A program made the translations under genes and the position numbers. From Chromatiaceae bacterium (GTDB lineage Bacteria; Pseudomonadota; Gammaproteobacteria; Chromatiales; Chromatiaceae): a stretch of DNA of 64,000 nt. Location: assembly GCA_024235215.1 (NCBI GenBank), contig JACKMU010000007.1, positions 62,001 through 126,000 on the forward strand, given 5' to 3'. The notes under the pieces are model-generated. The model had not been told where the DNA came from and searched no databases. It saw only the letters and a program-made list of their open reading frames with translations. This document shows positions 1 through 7,654 of the stretch, piece after piece (position 1 is the stretch's first letter; each line of letters opens with the position of its first letter).

Positions 1-2
1 GT

Positions 3-854
3 CCAACAGCACCCACGATTATTTTCATCCCTGGCATAGGAACCTACAGCCAGCTCTACTGTGAACTGCTGGCACGCATGAGCGATCGGGGATTCAACCT
101 GATCGCGGTGGATATCCGCGGTCATGGCTGCTCCGGTGGTCAACGCGGCAGCTTCAGGGTGAACGAGGTGATCGCTGACATCCGGCAGTTGCTGGATGAA
201 TTGGAGCGACGTTTCCAGGGTCCATTCGGCATTTTCGGCTGCTCGCTTGGCGCCCGGCTGGGATTGGCGGTCGCGGAGCAAGACGACCGGATCGAGACGC
301 TGCTCTGTCACACGCTCTTTCTGGCAGAACTGCCACCGGATATCTACCATTTCTTTGGCTGGAACAGCCTCTACTTCGGTAATCTGTTTACCCCACTGCT
401 GAAGGTCAATCTCCGCCTCTTCGTCGACATCGATAGACTGTTGCGATTCAATCCGATGGGAAAATATGCGGACCGGGATCCACTGTTGGTCTGGGACTAT
501 CCGATTTACACCCTGCATAGCACCTACTCACATCCGAGTCGCATTCTGAGAGAGCGGTTGCCAGTGCGCTCCAGTGCGATCATCATCGGCAGTAAGGATG
601 AGATCCTCTCCATTGGCTATACCCGCGATTTGATCAGACGCAGCGTTCAGCCGTTCGATCTGATCGTCATTGAAGAGGGGAGCCACATGTTGCCCTTCGA
701 CCATATCGAAGAGACGCTACAGGCCAGCGTCAACTGGTTCCACCGCGCGTTTGCCGCCGGTGCGCGCTCCAGCGAACGCATGCGCACGCATGAGGGATTG
801 AGTGCATCACTGGACGCAACTCCACTCACGTCGGTCGGCGCTACGGTGAGCTGA
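3..854 (+). CDS. alpha/beta hydrolase (lysophospholipase-like), 5' end cut by the window
   Basis: The reading frame is open to the first bases of the window (translation begins PTAPTIIFIPGIGTYS), so the start lies outside; the ATG at 78 is internal. Visible motifs are those of a serine hydrolase of the Hydrolase_4 group. There is an oxyanion-hole segment FIPGIG at the edge, a GHGCSGG turn, the nucleophile elbow GCSLG, an acidic residue in IIIGSKDEIL and the catalytic His in EEGSHMLPFD. Together these give a plausible Ser-Asp-His triad. The substrate cannot be told from sequence; acyl-glycerol or lysophospholipid esters are common in the family. It is convergent with the tonB gene of the next operon, 39 bases away. 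Confidence 0.8.
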   Translation, partial: PTAPTIIFIPGIGTYSQLYCELLARMSDRGFNLIAVDIRGHGCSGGQRGSFRVNEVIADIRQLLDELERRFQGPFGIFGCSLGARLGLAVAEQDDRIETLLCHTLFLAELPPDIYHFFGWNSLYFGNLFTPLLKVNLRLFVDIDRLLRFNPMGKYADRDPLLVWDYPIYTLHSTYSHPSRILRERLPVRSSAIIIGSKDEILSIGYTRDLIRRSVQPFDLIVIEEGSHMLPFDHIEETLQASVNWFHRAFAAGARSSERMRTHEGLSASLDATPLTSVGATVS

Positions 855-893
855 TGGGGAACGTCAGCCAAGCCTGACTGTCGCCATCAAGCA

Positions 894-1625
894 TCAGCGC
901 AATTCGAAGGCCATTGCATAGTCGACAGCAAGTGGACAATCGATCCCGGCCGGGGGCTTGGGAAAGGGCTGGGCAAGCCTTACTGCCTCTTCCGCGGAGC
1001 GCTTCAATAGCTTGTGTCCGCTCGGCAGGGAGATTTCCACCAGTGACCCATCACAGCGCAGTGTGAATGATACCCTGACATGCCCCTCTATCGATCGCCG
1101 CCGGGCCGCCGGAGGGTAGTATTTGTGCTGCTCGATGCTGGCCAGTAGTGTGGCCAGGTAGCGTTGTTTCAGTGCAGCGGTATTCACCTTTTCAGGCACA
1201 GTTTGTGATTCGGCCGCTGAAGCCGGCACGGTATCGGTTCTGGTCTCCGGTCGAGGCTTCGATTGCGGTTTGGACTCAGGCTTCTTTCTGGATTTTGGTT
1301 TTGGCCTGGACTCCGGTTTTGGTTCTGGCCTGGATTTCGGCTCGGGTCTTAGCTGCTGTTGCGGATCGGGTTCGGGAAAGGTCGCGTGCGCTGGTTCGGG
1401 TGCAAGCTCGGGCTCAGGTTCGGGTGCGGCCTCGGGCTCAAGTTCATTCTCCGGCTCTTTCGGGGTTGGCTGTTGGAAGCTGAAGTGCAGTGCTATCGGC
1501 TGGTACAACCGCTCCACCGCCGGTGAGGCCAGCGGTTCATGCTTCGTCAGTTGGCTGTAGAGCAGCCCATGCAACATCTGCGAGAGCACGATTGCCAGTA
1601 ACCACCTACCGCTTCGCTGCATCAC
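894..1625 (-). CDS. tonB: TonB energy transducer
   Basis: This 243-residue protein has a short cytoplasmic N-terminus, one hydrophobic anchor (about residues 8-24), a long Pro/Glu then Pro/Lys repeat region (about 50-130) that would span the periplasm, and a C-terminal TonB domain. The C-terminal segment contains YYPPAARRRSIEGHVRVSF and SLPSGHKLLKRSAEEAV, typical of the TonB fold. It would transmit proton-motive-force energy from ExbB-ExbD to the outer-membrane receptor. It is the last gene of a seven-gene operon, and its start overlaps the exbD stop by 4 bases. Because the operon carries its own receptor, this TonB is probably dedicated to it. Confidence 0.9.
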   Translation of the reverse strand: MMQRSGRWLLAIVLSQMLHGLLYSQLTKHEPLASPAVERLYQPIALHFSFQQPTPKEPENELEPEAAPEPEPELAPEPAHATFPEPDPQQQLRPEPKSRPEPKPESRPKPKSRKKPESKPQSKPRPETRTDTVPASAAESQTVPEKVNTAALKQRYLATLLASIEQHKYYPPAARRRSIEGHVRVSFTLRCDGSLVEISLPSGHKLLKRSAEEAVRLAQPFPKPPAGIDCPLAVDYAMAFELR

Positions 1626-2023
1626 GGCTGCAGGGTGAGCAGGTCCAGCGATTCGGCTCCGGCGGATCGGGCGGCATCGATGACTGCGACGATCAGCCCC
1701 AACTGAGCCTGATGATCGCCCCGCAGACGCACGTAACGGCTGTCCGGAGCGTGCAGTGCACCTCTGAGTGTCTCCTCCAGCCGGTCCAACTGTACCGTTC
1801 TGCCATTGACCAACAGCGTGCCAGCGGCATCGACAACCACTTCGACGAAGGCTGTGTCACTGGTTTCACTGCCACTCTTCGCTTTTGGCAACTGGATGTC
1901 GATCGCCTGATCATCGATGAAGTGCGAGGTCAGCATAAAGAAGACCAGCAGTAGAAAGACAATATCGATCAGCGGTGTCAGATTGAGCACCGACCTGGCG
2001 CGGTTGGACAGGTCAGAGTCCAT
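1622..2023 (-). CDS. exbD: ExbD/TolR family biopolymer transport protein
   Basis: A 133-residue protein with the ExbD layout: short N-terminal tail, one transmembrane helix carrying the conserved acidic residue (LTPLIDIVFLLLVFFML, Asp in LID) and a periplasmic domain. That Asp is the proton-relay residue of ExbD/TolR/MotB proteins. With ExbB it forms the inner-membrane motor that energises TonB. Its start overlaps the exbB end by 11 bases and its stop overlaps the tonB start by 4, so the three are translationally coupled. Confidence 0.9.
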   Translation of the reverse strand: MDSDLSNRARSVLNLTPLIDIVFLLLVFFMLTSHFIDDQAIDIQLPKAKSGSETSDTAFVEVVVDAAGTLLVNGRTVQLDRLEETLRGALHAPDSRYVRLRGDHQAQLGLIVAVIDAARSAGAESLDLLTLQP

Positions 2024-2675
2024 CGGTCATGCTCTCCCATTGGAGTGGGTGCGGCGGTTCATTCTGTTGCGGTGTGCCAGAGGAGCGGCGCTCCAGTAAA
2101 AGCGCCGCACAACGCTGCATCGACCAGCCGCGTCGCGCCACCGAGCCCTCAAGGAAATGGAGCAGTATGACCAGCGGAATCGCGACTGCCAGTCCAACCC
2201 CAGTGGTGATCATCGCCTCCCAGATGCCACCGGCAAGCGCCTGCGCATCCACCTTACCACCGGCGGACTCGATCACCATGAACGCCTTGATCATGCCGGT
2301 GATGGTACCCAGCAGCCCCAGCAGCGGTGCGGTGCTGCCGAGGATGGCGAGCGTCGGCAATCCGCAGTCGAGGTGTTGCCGTTGCTGAGCACAGACTCGC
2401 ATGGCCACATGGTGCAGATCGCTGACTCCTTGCCGGTCGGCTTCGATGATCGCCTGCAGCACTCGTGCCTCCGGCCCCTGCAACGTAGCCACCTGATCCC
2501 AGGCGTCGGTGCGCTCCAACAGCCTGTTGAGCCGCTGAACCAGCGCTTCCGGCAGGCGACGCTGCCGCAGCAACAACAGATAGCGCTCGAGTACGATCGC
2601 CAGACCGATTGAGGAGTAGCCGGCCAGTACCCATACTACAGGCCCACCTTTTTGCAGCAGCTCGATGATACTCAT
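2013..2675 (-). CDS. exbB: ExbB/TolQ/MotA family proton channel protein
   Basis: I start at the ATG giving MSIIELLQKGGPVVWVL (220 residues). It overlaps the preceding gene by 4 bases (ATGA), whereas longer in-frame starts (for example 2687 or 2762) would run well into that gene. The protein has an N-terminal membrane helix, a cytoplasmic loop with LAILGSTAPLLGLLGTITGM, the conserved third-helix region of ExbB/TolQ, and a last helix GVGLAVAIPLVILLHF. It would form the pentameric channel of the TonB motor. It is the fifth gene of the receptor operon. Confidence 0.9.
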   Translation of the reverse strand: MSIIELLQKGGPVVWVLAGYSSIGLAIVLERYLLLLRQRRLPEALVQRLNRLLERTDAWDQVATLQGPEARVLQAIIEADRQGVSDLHHVAMRVCAQQRQHLDCGLPTLAILGSTAPLLGLLGTITGMIKAFMVIESAGGKVDAQALAGGIWEAMITTGVGLAVAIPLVILLHFLEGSVARRGWSMQRCAALLLERRSSGTPQQNEPPHPLQWESMTDGL

Positions 2676-3373
2676 ACCGCGATCCATCCCAATGCAGTGG
2701 CGATTCCGAGGAGCAACAGCAGGCCGATACTGGCCTGCTCCAGCAACTGGCGCCACTGCCACAGGTACGCACGCACCTGGCTACCGAAGTGGGCTACGCC
2801 CAGTGCGAAGAAGAGGCTGGGAATCGACACTGCGCCCAACCCGAATCCCAGCCCCAGGGAGAATCCGCCAGCTGCGCTGGCGCTGGCGGCTGCCGCCAGA
2901 ATGACCAGGCTCAACGGTGCACATGGATTGAAGGCCATACCTGCGCCCATCAGAAACAGCGCACCGGGAAGCATCGCTGATGTTGTCTCCACCTCTCCGG
3001 GCATCGTCAGCACCACCGGTGTACCATTGGACGCAGTGCAGCCGACCGCCGACCGGCGCTGCCCTGGCAGTAGTGACAGCGCGACCAGAATGGTCGCACC
3101 ACCCAGTAGCCAGCGCACCCAGGGCGCGGTGGTCCACTCCTGAACCCACAGCCCCAACACACCTGCGCCGCAACCAAGCAGGGTGTAACCGGTCAATCTA
3201 CCGAGCGAGAAGGGCAGCAGGATGCGCCAGCCGGCACGCACTCCTCGACTACTGCTCAGCAGCACCGGACCAAGAAAGGGGAGACAGGCGAGATTGCAGG
3301 GACCGGCACCGAAGCTCAAACCCAACAACAACGCCGCACCAAAGCTGAGACTGACCGGATCCGACGCTGTCAT
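2672..3373 (-). CDS. CcdA/DsbD-like or TauE/SafE-like membrane protein
   Basis: From the ATG at 3373 (overlapping the upstream gene by 4 bases) the protein begins MTASDPVSLSFGAALLLGL and has about six hydrophobic segments. The first carries GPCNLACLP and a later one carries FNPCAPL. This pattern of a Cys early in the first helix and an NPC motif in a second half resembles the two-Cys electron-transfer core of CcdA/DsbD proteins (DsbD_2/SafE families). In those proteins thiol electrons pass from the cytoplasm to the periplasm. Sitting between a membrane polyferredoxin gene and exbB, it may hand reducing power to a periplasmic partner. The family is clear enough; the specific role is inferred. 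Annotation pipelines may call it a sulfite exporter TauE/SafE protein. Confidence 0.7.
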   Translation of the reverse strand: MTASDPVSLSFGAALLLGLSFGAGPCNLACLPFLGPVLLSSSRGVRAGWRILLPFSLGRLTGYTLLGCGAGVLGLWVQEWTTAPWVRWLLGGATILVALSLLPGQRRSAVGCTASNGTPVVLTMPGEVETTSAMLPGALFLMGAGMAFNPCAPLSLVILAAAASASAAGGFSLGLGFGLGAVSIPSLFFALGVAHFGSQVRAYLWQWRQLLEQASIGLLLLLGIATALGWIAV

Positions 3374-4425
3374 GGCGGCGTTATCCCGGCCTTGCCCGTG
3401 CCGCTTTTGCGCCGATCGAGCAGTGTGGTGTTCTCCCAATGGCGCTGCGCTTGCTTGCGCTGTTTGAAATAGGCCGGGTCAGCAGAGAAGACCGGAAAGC
3501 CGAGATACCTGAGCTGCAGCACCTCCTTGTCCGGGCAGAACTCGACGCAACGCCCGCACAAAGTGCAATCCTCGAAGGTGACATCCCGCTTCTGCATCTC
3601 GCTGTGGATCTCTCTGATGTCCATCGGGCAGGCCTTGGCACAGAGCCCGCAACGGTCACAGCGCGGTACGGCGTGCTTGACCAGGCGCGGCATGCCCAGC
3701 TTGCGGAACACCGCGTGCAGCGCCAGCATCGGGCAGATGCGGCAGAACGGCTGACGTACAGTGAGTGCCAGTGTGATCATCACGCCAAACAGAAGGTTGG
3801 CTAGAATCGACAGCACCAGCGTGCTGCTGCTGGCACTGTCTACATAGAGTTCAGTGCTCTCTGCGTTAGCCAGCGTGGTCAGGATGCGACTGGGGCAGAT
3901 CTTGCAGAAGGGATCGCCCAGATCGTGGTTGACCCAGCCGATGCCGGCCAGCAGCGGCAAGCCGAACACCAACAGCAGCAGGATCAGCCATTTGACCGGA
4001 CGGATGCGCTGCACCGTGGCAGACGGGAGCGACTCGACACGTTGTAATCCCAGCTTCTGTCCCAGGTTGTGCAGCAGCTCCTGAAAGGTGCCGAGCGGAC
4101 AGATCCATCCGCAGAATGCCTTGTTCAACACTGCGAAGAGGATCAGAAAGGTTGCCAGCGTGATCAACGTCGGCATCAATCCGAGCATCAGATTACCGCC
4201 GCCGGCGATCGCCTCACCCAGCCGGTGATCCATCTGGTGCTGAAATGGAATCAGCGTACAGAGATCGGCACCCTGCATGTCGTAGGCACAGCTGAGCGCT
4301 GGCAATGCGCCGGAGAGCTTGTCTTCCAGATAATACCCGGTCAGGCTGCCTCCATAGACAAGAAAGAGGAAGGCACCCAGCTGCACCAGCTTGCGCAGAA
4401 CCGAAACATTTTTCCAAGGACTCAT
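3370..4425 (-). CDS. NapH/CcoG-like membrane polyferredoxin (4Fe-4S)
   Basis: A 351-residue membrane iron-sulfur protein with about four or five hydrophobic segments. Cys motifs are CGWICP (105-110), CKICP (174-178) and CRICP (228-232). Two canonical 4Fe-4S sites follow: CDRCGLCAKACP (256-267) and CTLCGRCVEFCP (287-298). This arrangement is typical of the NapH/MauN/NosR C-terminal/CcoG group, which moves electrons from the quinone pool or cytoplasm across the inner membrane. The usual NapG, NapA, NosZ or cbb3 partners are absent. Instead it sits inside a TonB-receptor operon, overlapping both neighbours by 4 bases. I infer that it supplies electrons for a periplasmic reduction step linked to uptake, for example of a metal; this is not shown by the sequence. 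Confidence 0.8.
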   Translation of the reverse strand: MSPWKNVSVLRKLVQLGAFLFLVYGGSLTGYYLEDKLSGALPALSCAYDMQGADLCTLIPFQHQMDHRLGEAIAGGGNLMLGLMPTLITLATFLILFAVLNKAFCGWICPLGTFQELLHNLGQKLGLQRVESLPSATVQRIRPVKWLILLLLVFGLPLLAGIGWVNHDLGDPFCKICPSRILTTLANAESTELYVDSASSSTLVLSILANLLFGVMITLALTVRQPFCRICPMLALHAVFRKLGMPRLVKHAVPRCDRCGLCAKACPMDIREIHSEMQKRDVTFEDCTLCGRCVEFCPDKEVLQLRYLGFPVFSADPAYFKQRKQAQRHWENTTLLDRRKSGTGKAGITPP

Positions 4426-5240
4426 CGACTGCTCCTGACTGCCAAACGACCGATCAGCCCACCGGCCAGCATCCCGATTCCCCCTGCCAGGATGCCCAGC
4501 TCCAATGAGTGCCAGTGGCTGGGGTTGACCCGGTACTCGGCATAGAGTCGGGTTTGATAGGTGATACCTCCTTTACTGAGCTCGGCACTCAGGGTGAACT
4601 CGGCGCCGCGCCGGTCGCGCCGTCCAGTTTCGATCTGGGGGAAGTCATCCGGCAGCCGCAGCTCCACCAGGCCGCGCTCGTCGCTGACCGCACTTAAGCG
4701 GCTTCCATAGGAGCTCAGCAGCTCGACCGGCAGGTGCGCTACCGGTGCCCCCTTGAAGCGGACCTGAAAGCGCCATTGCTGATCCGACCGGTAGTGCTGA
4801 TGCTCCCGCGGCACCGGATCGGGCACGATCTCGAAGCTGCTCTTCTCAGCGGCGGTAAGCTCGCTGGTACTGTGGCCGCTGGGTTTACCGTGCAGGTACA
4901 GGTAGCGGATCAGTGTCTCGTGCAGATAGCCCCAATCTCGCTCGATTACCAGTGCGTGATAGTTGTCGACCCCGGTTGCCGGTAGCGTGACGATGCCGTG
5001 CTCGATAGTCAGCGGCAAGCGGGTGAGATCCGGCTTCCATAGGTTGATCTGCGCCCCTTCGGCATTCTCCAGCAGCAATTTCATCGCACCACGGCGGTGG
5101 CTATGCGCTTGTCCAGCCGCAGCCAGCGGTGTGTGATTGTCATTTTGCAGCGCACCACTCTGTGCGCCAGGCTGCGGGGCCGTCAGCGCCAGCGCAAGCA
5201 GCAGCATTGCTCCCGCGGCAGAGACTGAGTTGTGCATCAC
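4422..5240 (-). CDS. DUF4198-like periplasmic protein with C-terminal membrane anchor
   Basis: A 272-residue protein with an N-terminal signal peptide (LLLALALTAPQPGAQS), a His-containing stretch (HTPLAAAGQAHSHRRG), a beta-rich middle and one C-terminal helix (about 248-265, SLELGILAGGIGMLAGGLIG). The middle contains HALVIERDWGYLHETLIRYLYLHG and WRFQVRFKGAPVAHLPVEL, resembling the DUF4198 family often found next to nickel, cobalt or other metal-uptake genes. It would face the periplasm, anchored in the inner membrane. It follows the receptor gene by 8 bases and overlaps the polyferredoxin gene by 4. A metal-carrier or adaptor role is an inference; the family assignment is moderate. Confidence 0.55.
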   Translation of the reverse strand: MMHNSVSAAGAMLLLALALTAPQPGAQSGALQNDNHTPLAAAGQAHSHRRGAMKLLLENAEGAQINLWKPDLTRLPLTIEHGIVTLPATGVDNYHALVIERDWGYLHETLIRYLYLHGKPSGHSTSELTAAEKSSFEIVPDPVPREHQHYRSDQQWRFQVRFKGAPVAHLPVELLSSYGSRLSAVSDERGLVELRLPDDFPQIETGRRDRRGAEFTLSAELSKGGITYQTRLYAEYRVNPSHWHSLELGILAGGIGMLAGGLIGRLAVRSSR

Positions 5241-5248
5241 CCCTCCGT

Positions 5249-7381
5249 TCAGAACGCGTAGTTATAGGTCAGCATCGCCGCCAGCGGGGATGCCGCGGAG
5301 TAGTAGGTCTTACCGCGTGTATCTTTTTTAACTTCGGTGGCGTAGTGCTTGTCGAACAGATTCTGAATATTCAACGCAAGGCTGTGTGGACCCCGTTCGT
5401 ACCCTAACGAAAGGTCGGTGACGAAGTCGTAACCTCCGTACTTCTCGCTGTTGGCCGCATCCAGATAGTAGGAGCCCCACGAGTTGGCCTGCAGCCGTGC
5501 CTTGAGTCCGGCGGGGTGGCGGTAGTCGACGAAGAGACTGTACTGATGGCGCGGTACGTATGGCATCTGATTGCCCGAATAGTCGCTGCCTGCATCGATG
5601 AAGTCGTCATACAGGTAGTCACTGAAGGCGTAACTTCCGCCCAGAGTGAGGCGCTCTGTCAGCCGGTAGTCTCCGATCAGTTCAAGCCCTTTTTTACTGG
5701 TACGGCCCGCGTTCCGGAACAGGGTCTCGCCATTGACCAGCGTCGGAACGATTTCGTCCACTACCCGGGTATAATACAGCGAGCTGTCGAACGACCAGCG
5801 CCCACTGCGCCCCTTCATACCGATCTCGAAGTTGGTCGCAGTCGAGGCATCCAGTGCCGGGTTGCCCTTGATTTCGCTCTCGGAGGGTACCTGGTCGGAG
5901 CGTGCGATACTGCCGAACAGACTGAGTGTCGGAGTGAGGGCGTAGCTGGCACCCAGACGCGGTGAGAGAAGATCGAAGCGCTTGTCGATCCTGTATCTGC
6001 CGACTCCCGGCTGATATTTTCCGCTGGCGTAATCGTAGCTCGTGATTTCGTTGCTATCGATGTCGAAATGCGAGCGGTCGTAGCGCAGGCTGAGATCCAG
6101 CATCCAGCGCTCCGACGGCTTGATCGACTCCTGCAGATAGAGACCGAAGAGAGAGTTGGTGGCGCTCTGCTGCTCCATCAGATCGCCTTTGGCATCGGAA
6201 AGAGTTGCGGTGATCCGTCCGGCCTGAGGTCCGAATGGAACGATGGTGACATCCCGGTACTGGTACTTCTTCGCCGCATCGGTATCTTCGACGCGAGCGG
6301 TCACGCCAGCTACCAGTGTGCTGTCGCCGAACAGCTGGTGTCTGTAGCTGAACTCCAGGTCGGTGCCGAATACGTTGGTCCCCTGGTTGTCGTTGATGAC
6401 ACCGGTGACCGGGTGGTAATGACTCCAGTGATTGAAGTAGAGACGCGGCCGGAAACTCAGCTCTCCCCACTCCTTCTCCAGGCGTGAGTTGAAGAACCAG
6501 ATCTTCGAATAGCGCCCGGAATGCTTCCAGACATCCTGGGTCTCTTTCTGCTTGCCACTCTCCTGGAACCTTTTGAACTGGGCTTCGCTCATGCTTCCCG
6601 GGAGTTGCAGATCGGCTTCGGAGTAGCTCAGTTCAGACTCCAGTGTGGTGCCGTCACCGAGCATCAATCCATGTTTGAATCCCAGCTGGTTGGTATCGAA
6701 TTCATTCCAGCGCCGCCACTCGTTCGCCAGAGCACGATGCGAAGCAGTGACCGCAATCGCGTTGGCATCATCGATATCGCCCGCGGCCCGCAGATTGAAG
6801 TTCTGAGCACCCTGGTTGCCCAGCCCAAACTTGAGCCGGTTGTCGTCGGTATCAAATACCGATTTCGAGATGATCTGCAGCGTACCGCCGGCCGATCCGG
6901 CACCGTAAAGCGAACCCGGGCCTTTGGTGATCTCGATGCGCTCCACATCCTGAGTGTCGAAGTAGTCGAAGCGCGAGAAACTGTCGGGATCGGTCATCGG
7001 CACACCGTCGCGCAGTACCATGATTTCGCGCACGCCGTAGTTGGCCTTCTGGCCGGCGCCGCGAATGATCAAACGCACATCGTAGCCGCCGTTTTTCGAA
7101 TCGATCAGTACCCCGGGGGTACCCTGGATCGCATCCTTGATATTCATCATCTGCGCACTTTCGATGCGGTCGCCGTCGATCACATTGATCGCGCTGGGTA
7201 CCTCCTTCGTTGCCCGCTCGATGCGGGTGGCGGTGACGCTGATGGTGTCTATGCTGCTGTCCATCCGCTCCCTGATATCCCCACCCTGGTCGGCCAGGGT
7301 GCTTAAGCTTCCGGTAAGCAGGATCAGAGCGCCCAAACGCCGCGGGCAGCGCGCTGCTATTCTGGTGTGATCGAACTTCAT
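5249..7381 (-). CDS. TonB-dependent outer-membrane receptor
   Basis: I use the ATG at 7381, which gives MKFDHTRIAARCPRRLGALILLTG, a good signal peptide. The longer frame to 7480 adds 33 residues without signal character. A TonB-box-like segment (DTISVTATRIE) is followed by the plug domain with DGVPMTDPDSFSRFDYFD, VERIEITKGPGSLYGAGSAGGTLQIISK-type sequence and then a 22-strand-type barrel. The C-terminus ends in an aromatic residue (MLTYNYAF), the usual BAM signal. The protein is about 710 residues, normal for siderophore, metal or cobalamin receptors. It heads an operon that also encodes its own ExbB-ExbD-TonB. The ligand is unknown; a metal or metal chelate is the best guess from the neighbours. 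Confidence 0.88.
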   Translation of the reverse strand: MKFDHTRIAARCPRRLGALILLTGSLSTLADQGGDIRERMDSSIDTISVTATRIERATKEVPSAINVIDGDRIESAQMMNIKDAIQGTPGVLIDSKNGGYDVRLIIRGAGQKANYGVREIMVLRDGVPMTDPDSFSRFDYFDTQDVERIEITKGPGSLYGAGSAGGTLQIISKSVFDTDDNRLKFGLGNQGAQNFNLRAAGDIDDANAIAVTASHRALANEWRRWNEFDTNQLGFKHGLMLGDGTTLESELSYSEADLQLPGSMSEAQFKRFQESGKQKETQDVWKHSGRYSKIWFFNSRLEKEWGELSFRPRLYFNHWSHYHPVTGVINDNQGTNVFGTDLEFSYRHQLFGDSTLVAGVTARVEDTDAAKKYQYRDVTIVPFGPQAGRITATLSDAKGDLMEQQSATNSLFGLYLQESIKPSERWMLDLSLRYDRSHFDIDSNEITSYDYASGKYQPGVGRYRIDKRFDLLSPRLGASYALTPTLSLFGSIARSDQVPSESEIKGNPALDASTATNFEIGMKGRSGRWSFDSSLYYTRVVDEIVPTLVNGETLFRNAGRTSKKGLELIGDYRLTERLTLGGSYAFSDYLYDDFIDAGSDYSGNQMPYVPRHQYSLFVDYRHPAGLKARLQANSWGSYYLDAANSEKYGGYDFVTDLSLGYERGPHSLALNIQNLFDKHYATEVKKDTRGKTYYSAASPLAAMLTYNYAF

Positions 7382-7495
7382 ACCAACCATCCTCGCTGTT
7401 GCTTGTGTTGAGACCAGGCCCGGCATGGGTGGACGGAACCACCTGCCACTGCACGAAACAGCGCGGATCATACCCAACACCGCTCATTGCCAGAA

Positions 7496-7509
7496 TTGAG
7501 TAAAGTCAA
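7496..7509 (-). promoter_or_regulatory. FNR/DNR-type binding site candidate upstream of the receptor operon
   Basis: The sequence TTGAG-TAAA-GTCAA matches the FNR/Anr/DNR consensus TTGAT-N4-ATCAA at 8 of 10 positions, with the two mismatches placed symmetrically. It lies 115 bases upstream of the receptor start, a plausible activator position for the minus-strand operon. A link to oxygen or nitrogen-oxide control would fit the iron-sulfur protein in the operon. The match is by eye only. Confidence 0.4.
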
Positions 7510-7534
7510 TTTTTAGCATTAATATCAATAGGAT

Positions 7535-7548
7535 ATGTGATTTCACAT
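7535..7548. promoter_or_regulatory. palindromic operator candidate ATGTGA-TT-TCACAT
   Basis: Perfect inverted repeat with 6-base arms and a 2-base centre in the divergent intergenic region between the receptor operon and the beta-helix gene. The arms resemble CRP half-sites (TGTGA/TCACA), but the spacing of 2 is too short for CRP (6). It is more likely the site of another dimeric regulator, or chance. Confidence 0.35.
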
Positions 7549-7654
7549 GCGCACTGTGTGAGGTAACGCAATTTGCCGGGGCGGTGCAACTTTTTTCGAT
7601 CATGCCGGCTGTCCCTATACTAAGAAGTGTGCTATCCAAGACGAGAGGTGCAGC

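Noticed and set aside
1148..1560. Long plus-strand open frames opposite tonB with Gly/Ser or Val/Arg repeats
   Set aside because: They are mirror images of the Pro/Glu/Lys repeat region of tonB.
7535..7548. CRP site
   Set aside because: The half-sites are only 2 bases apart instead of 6.
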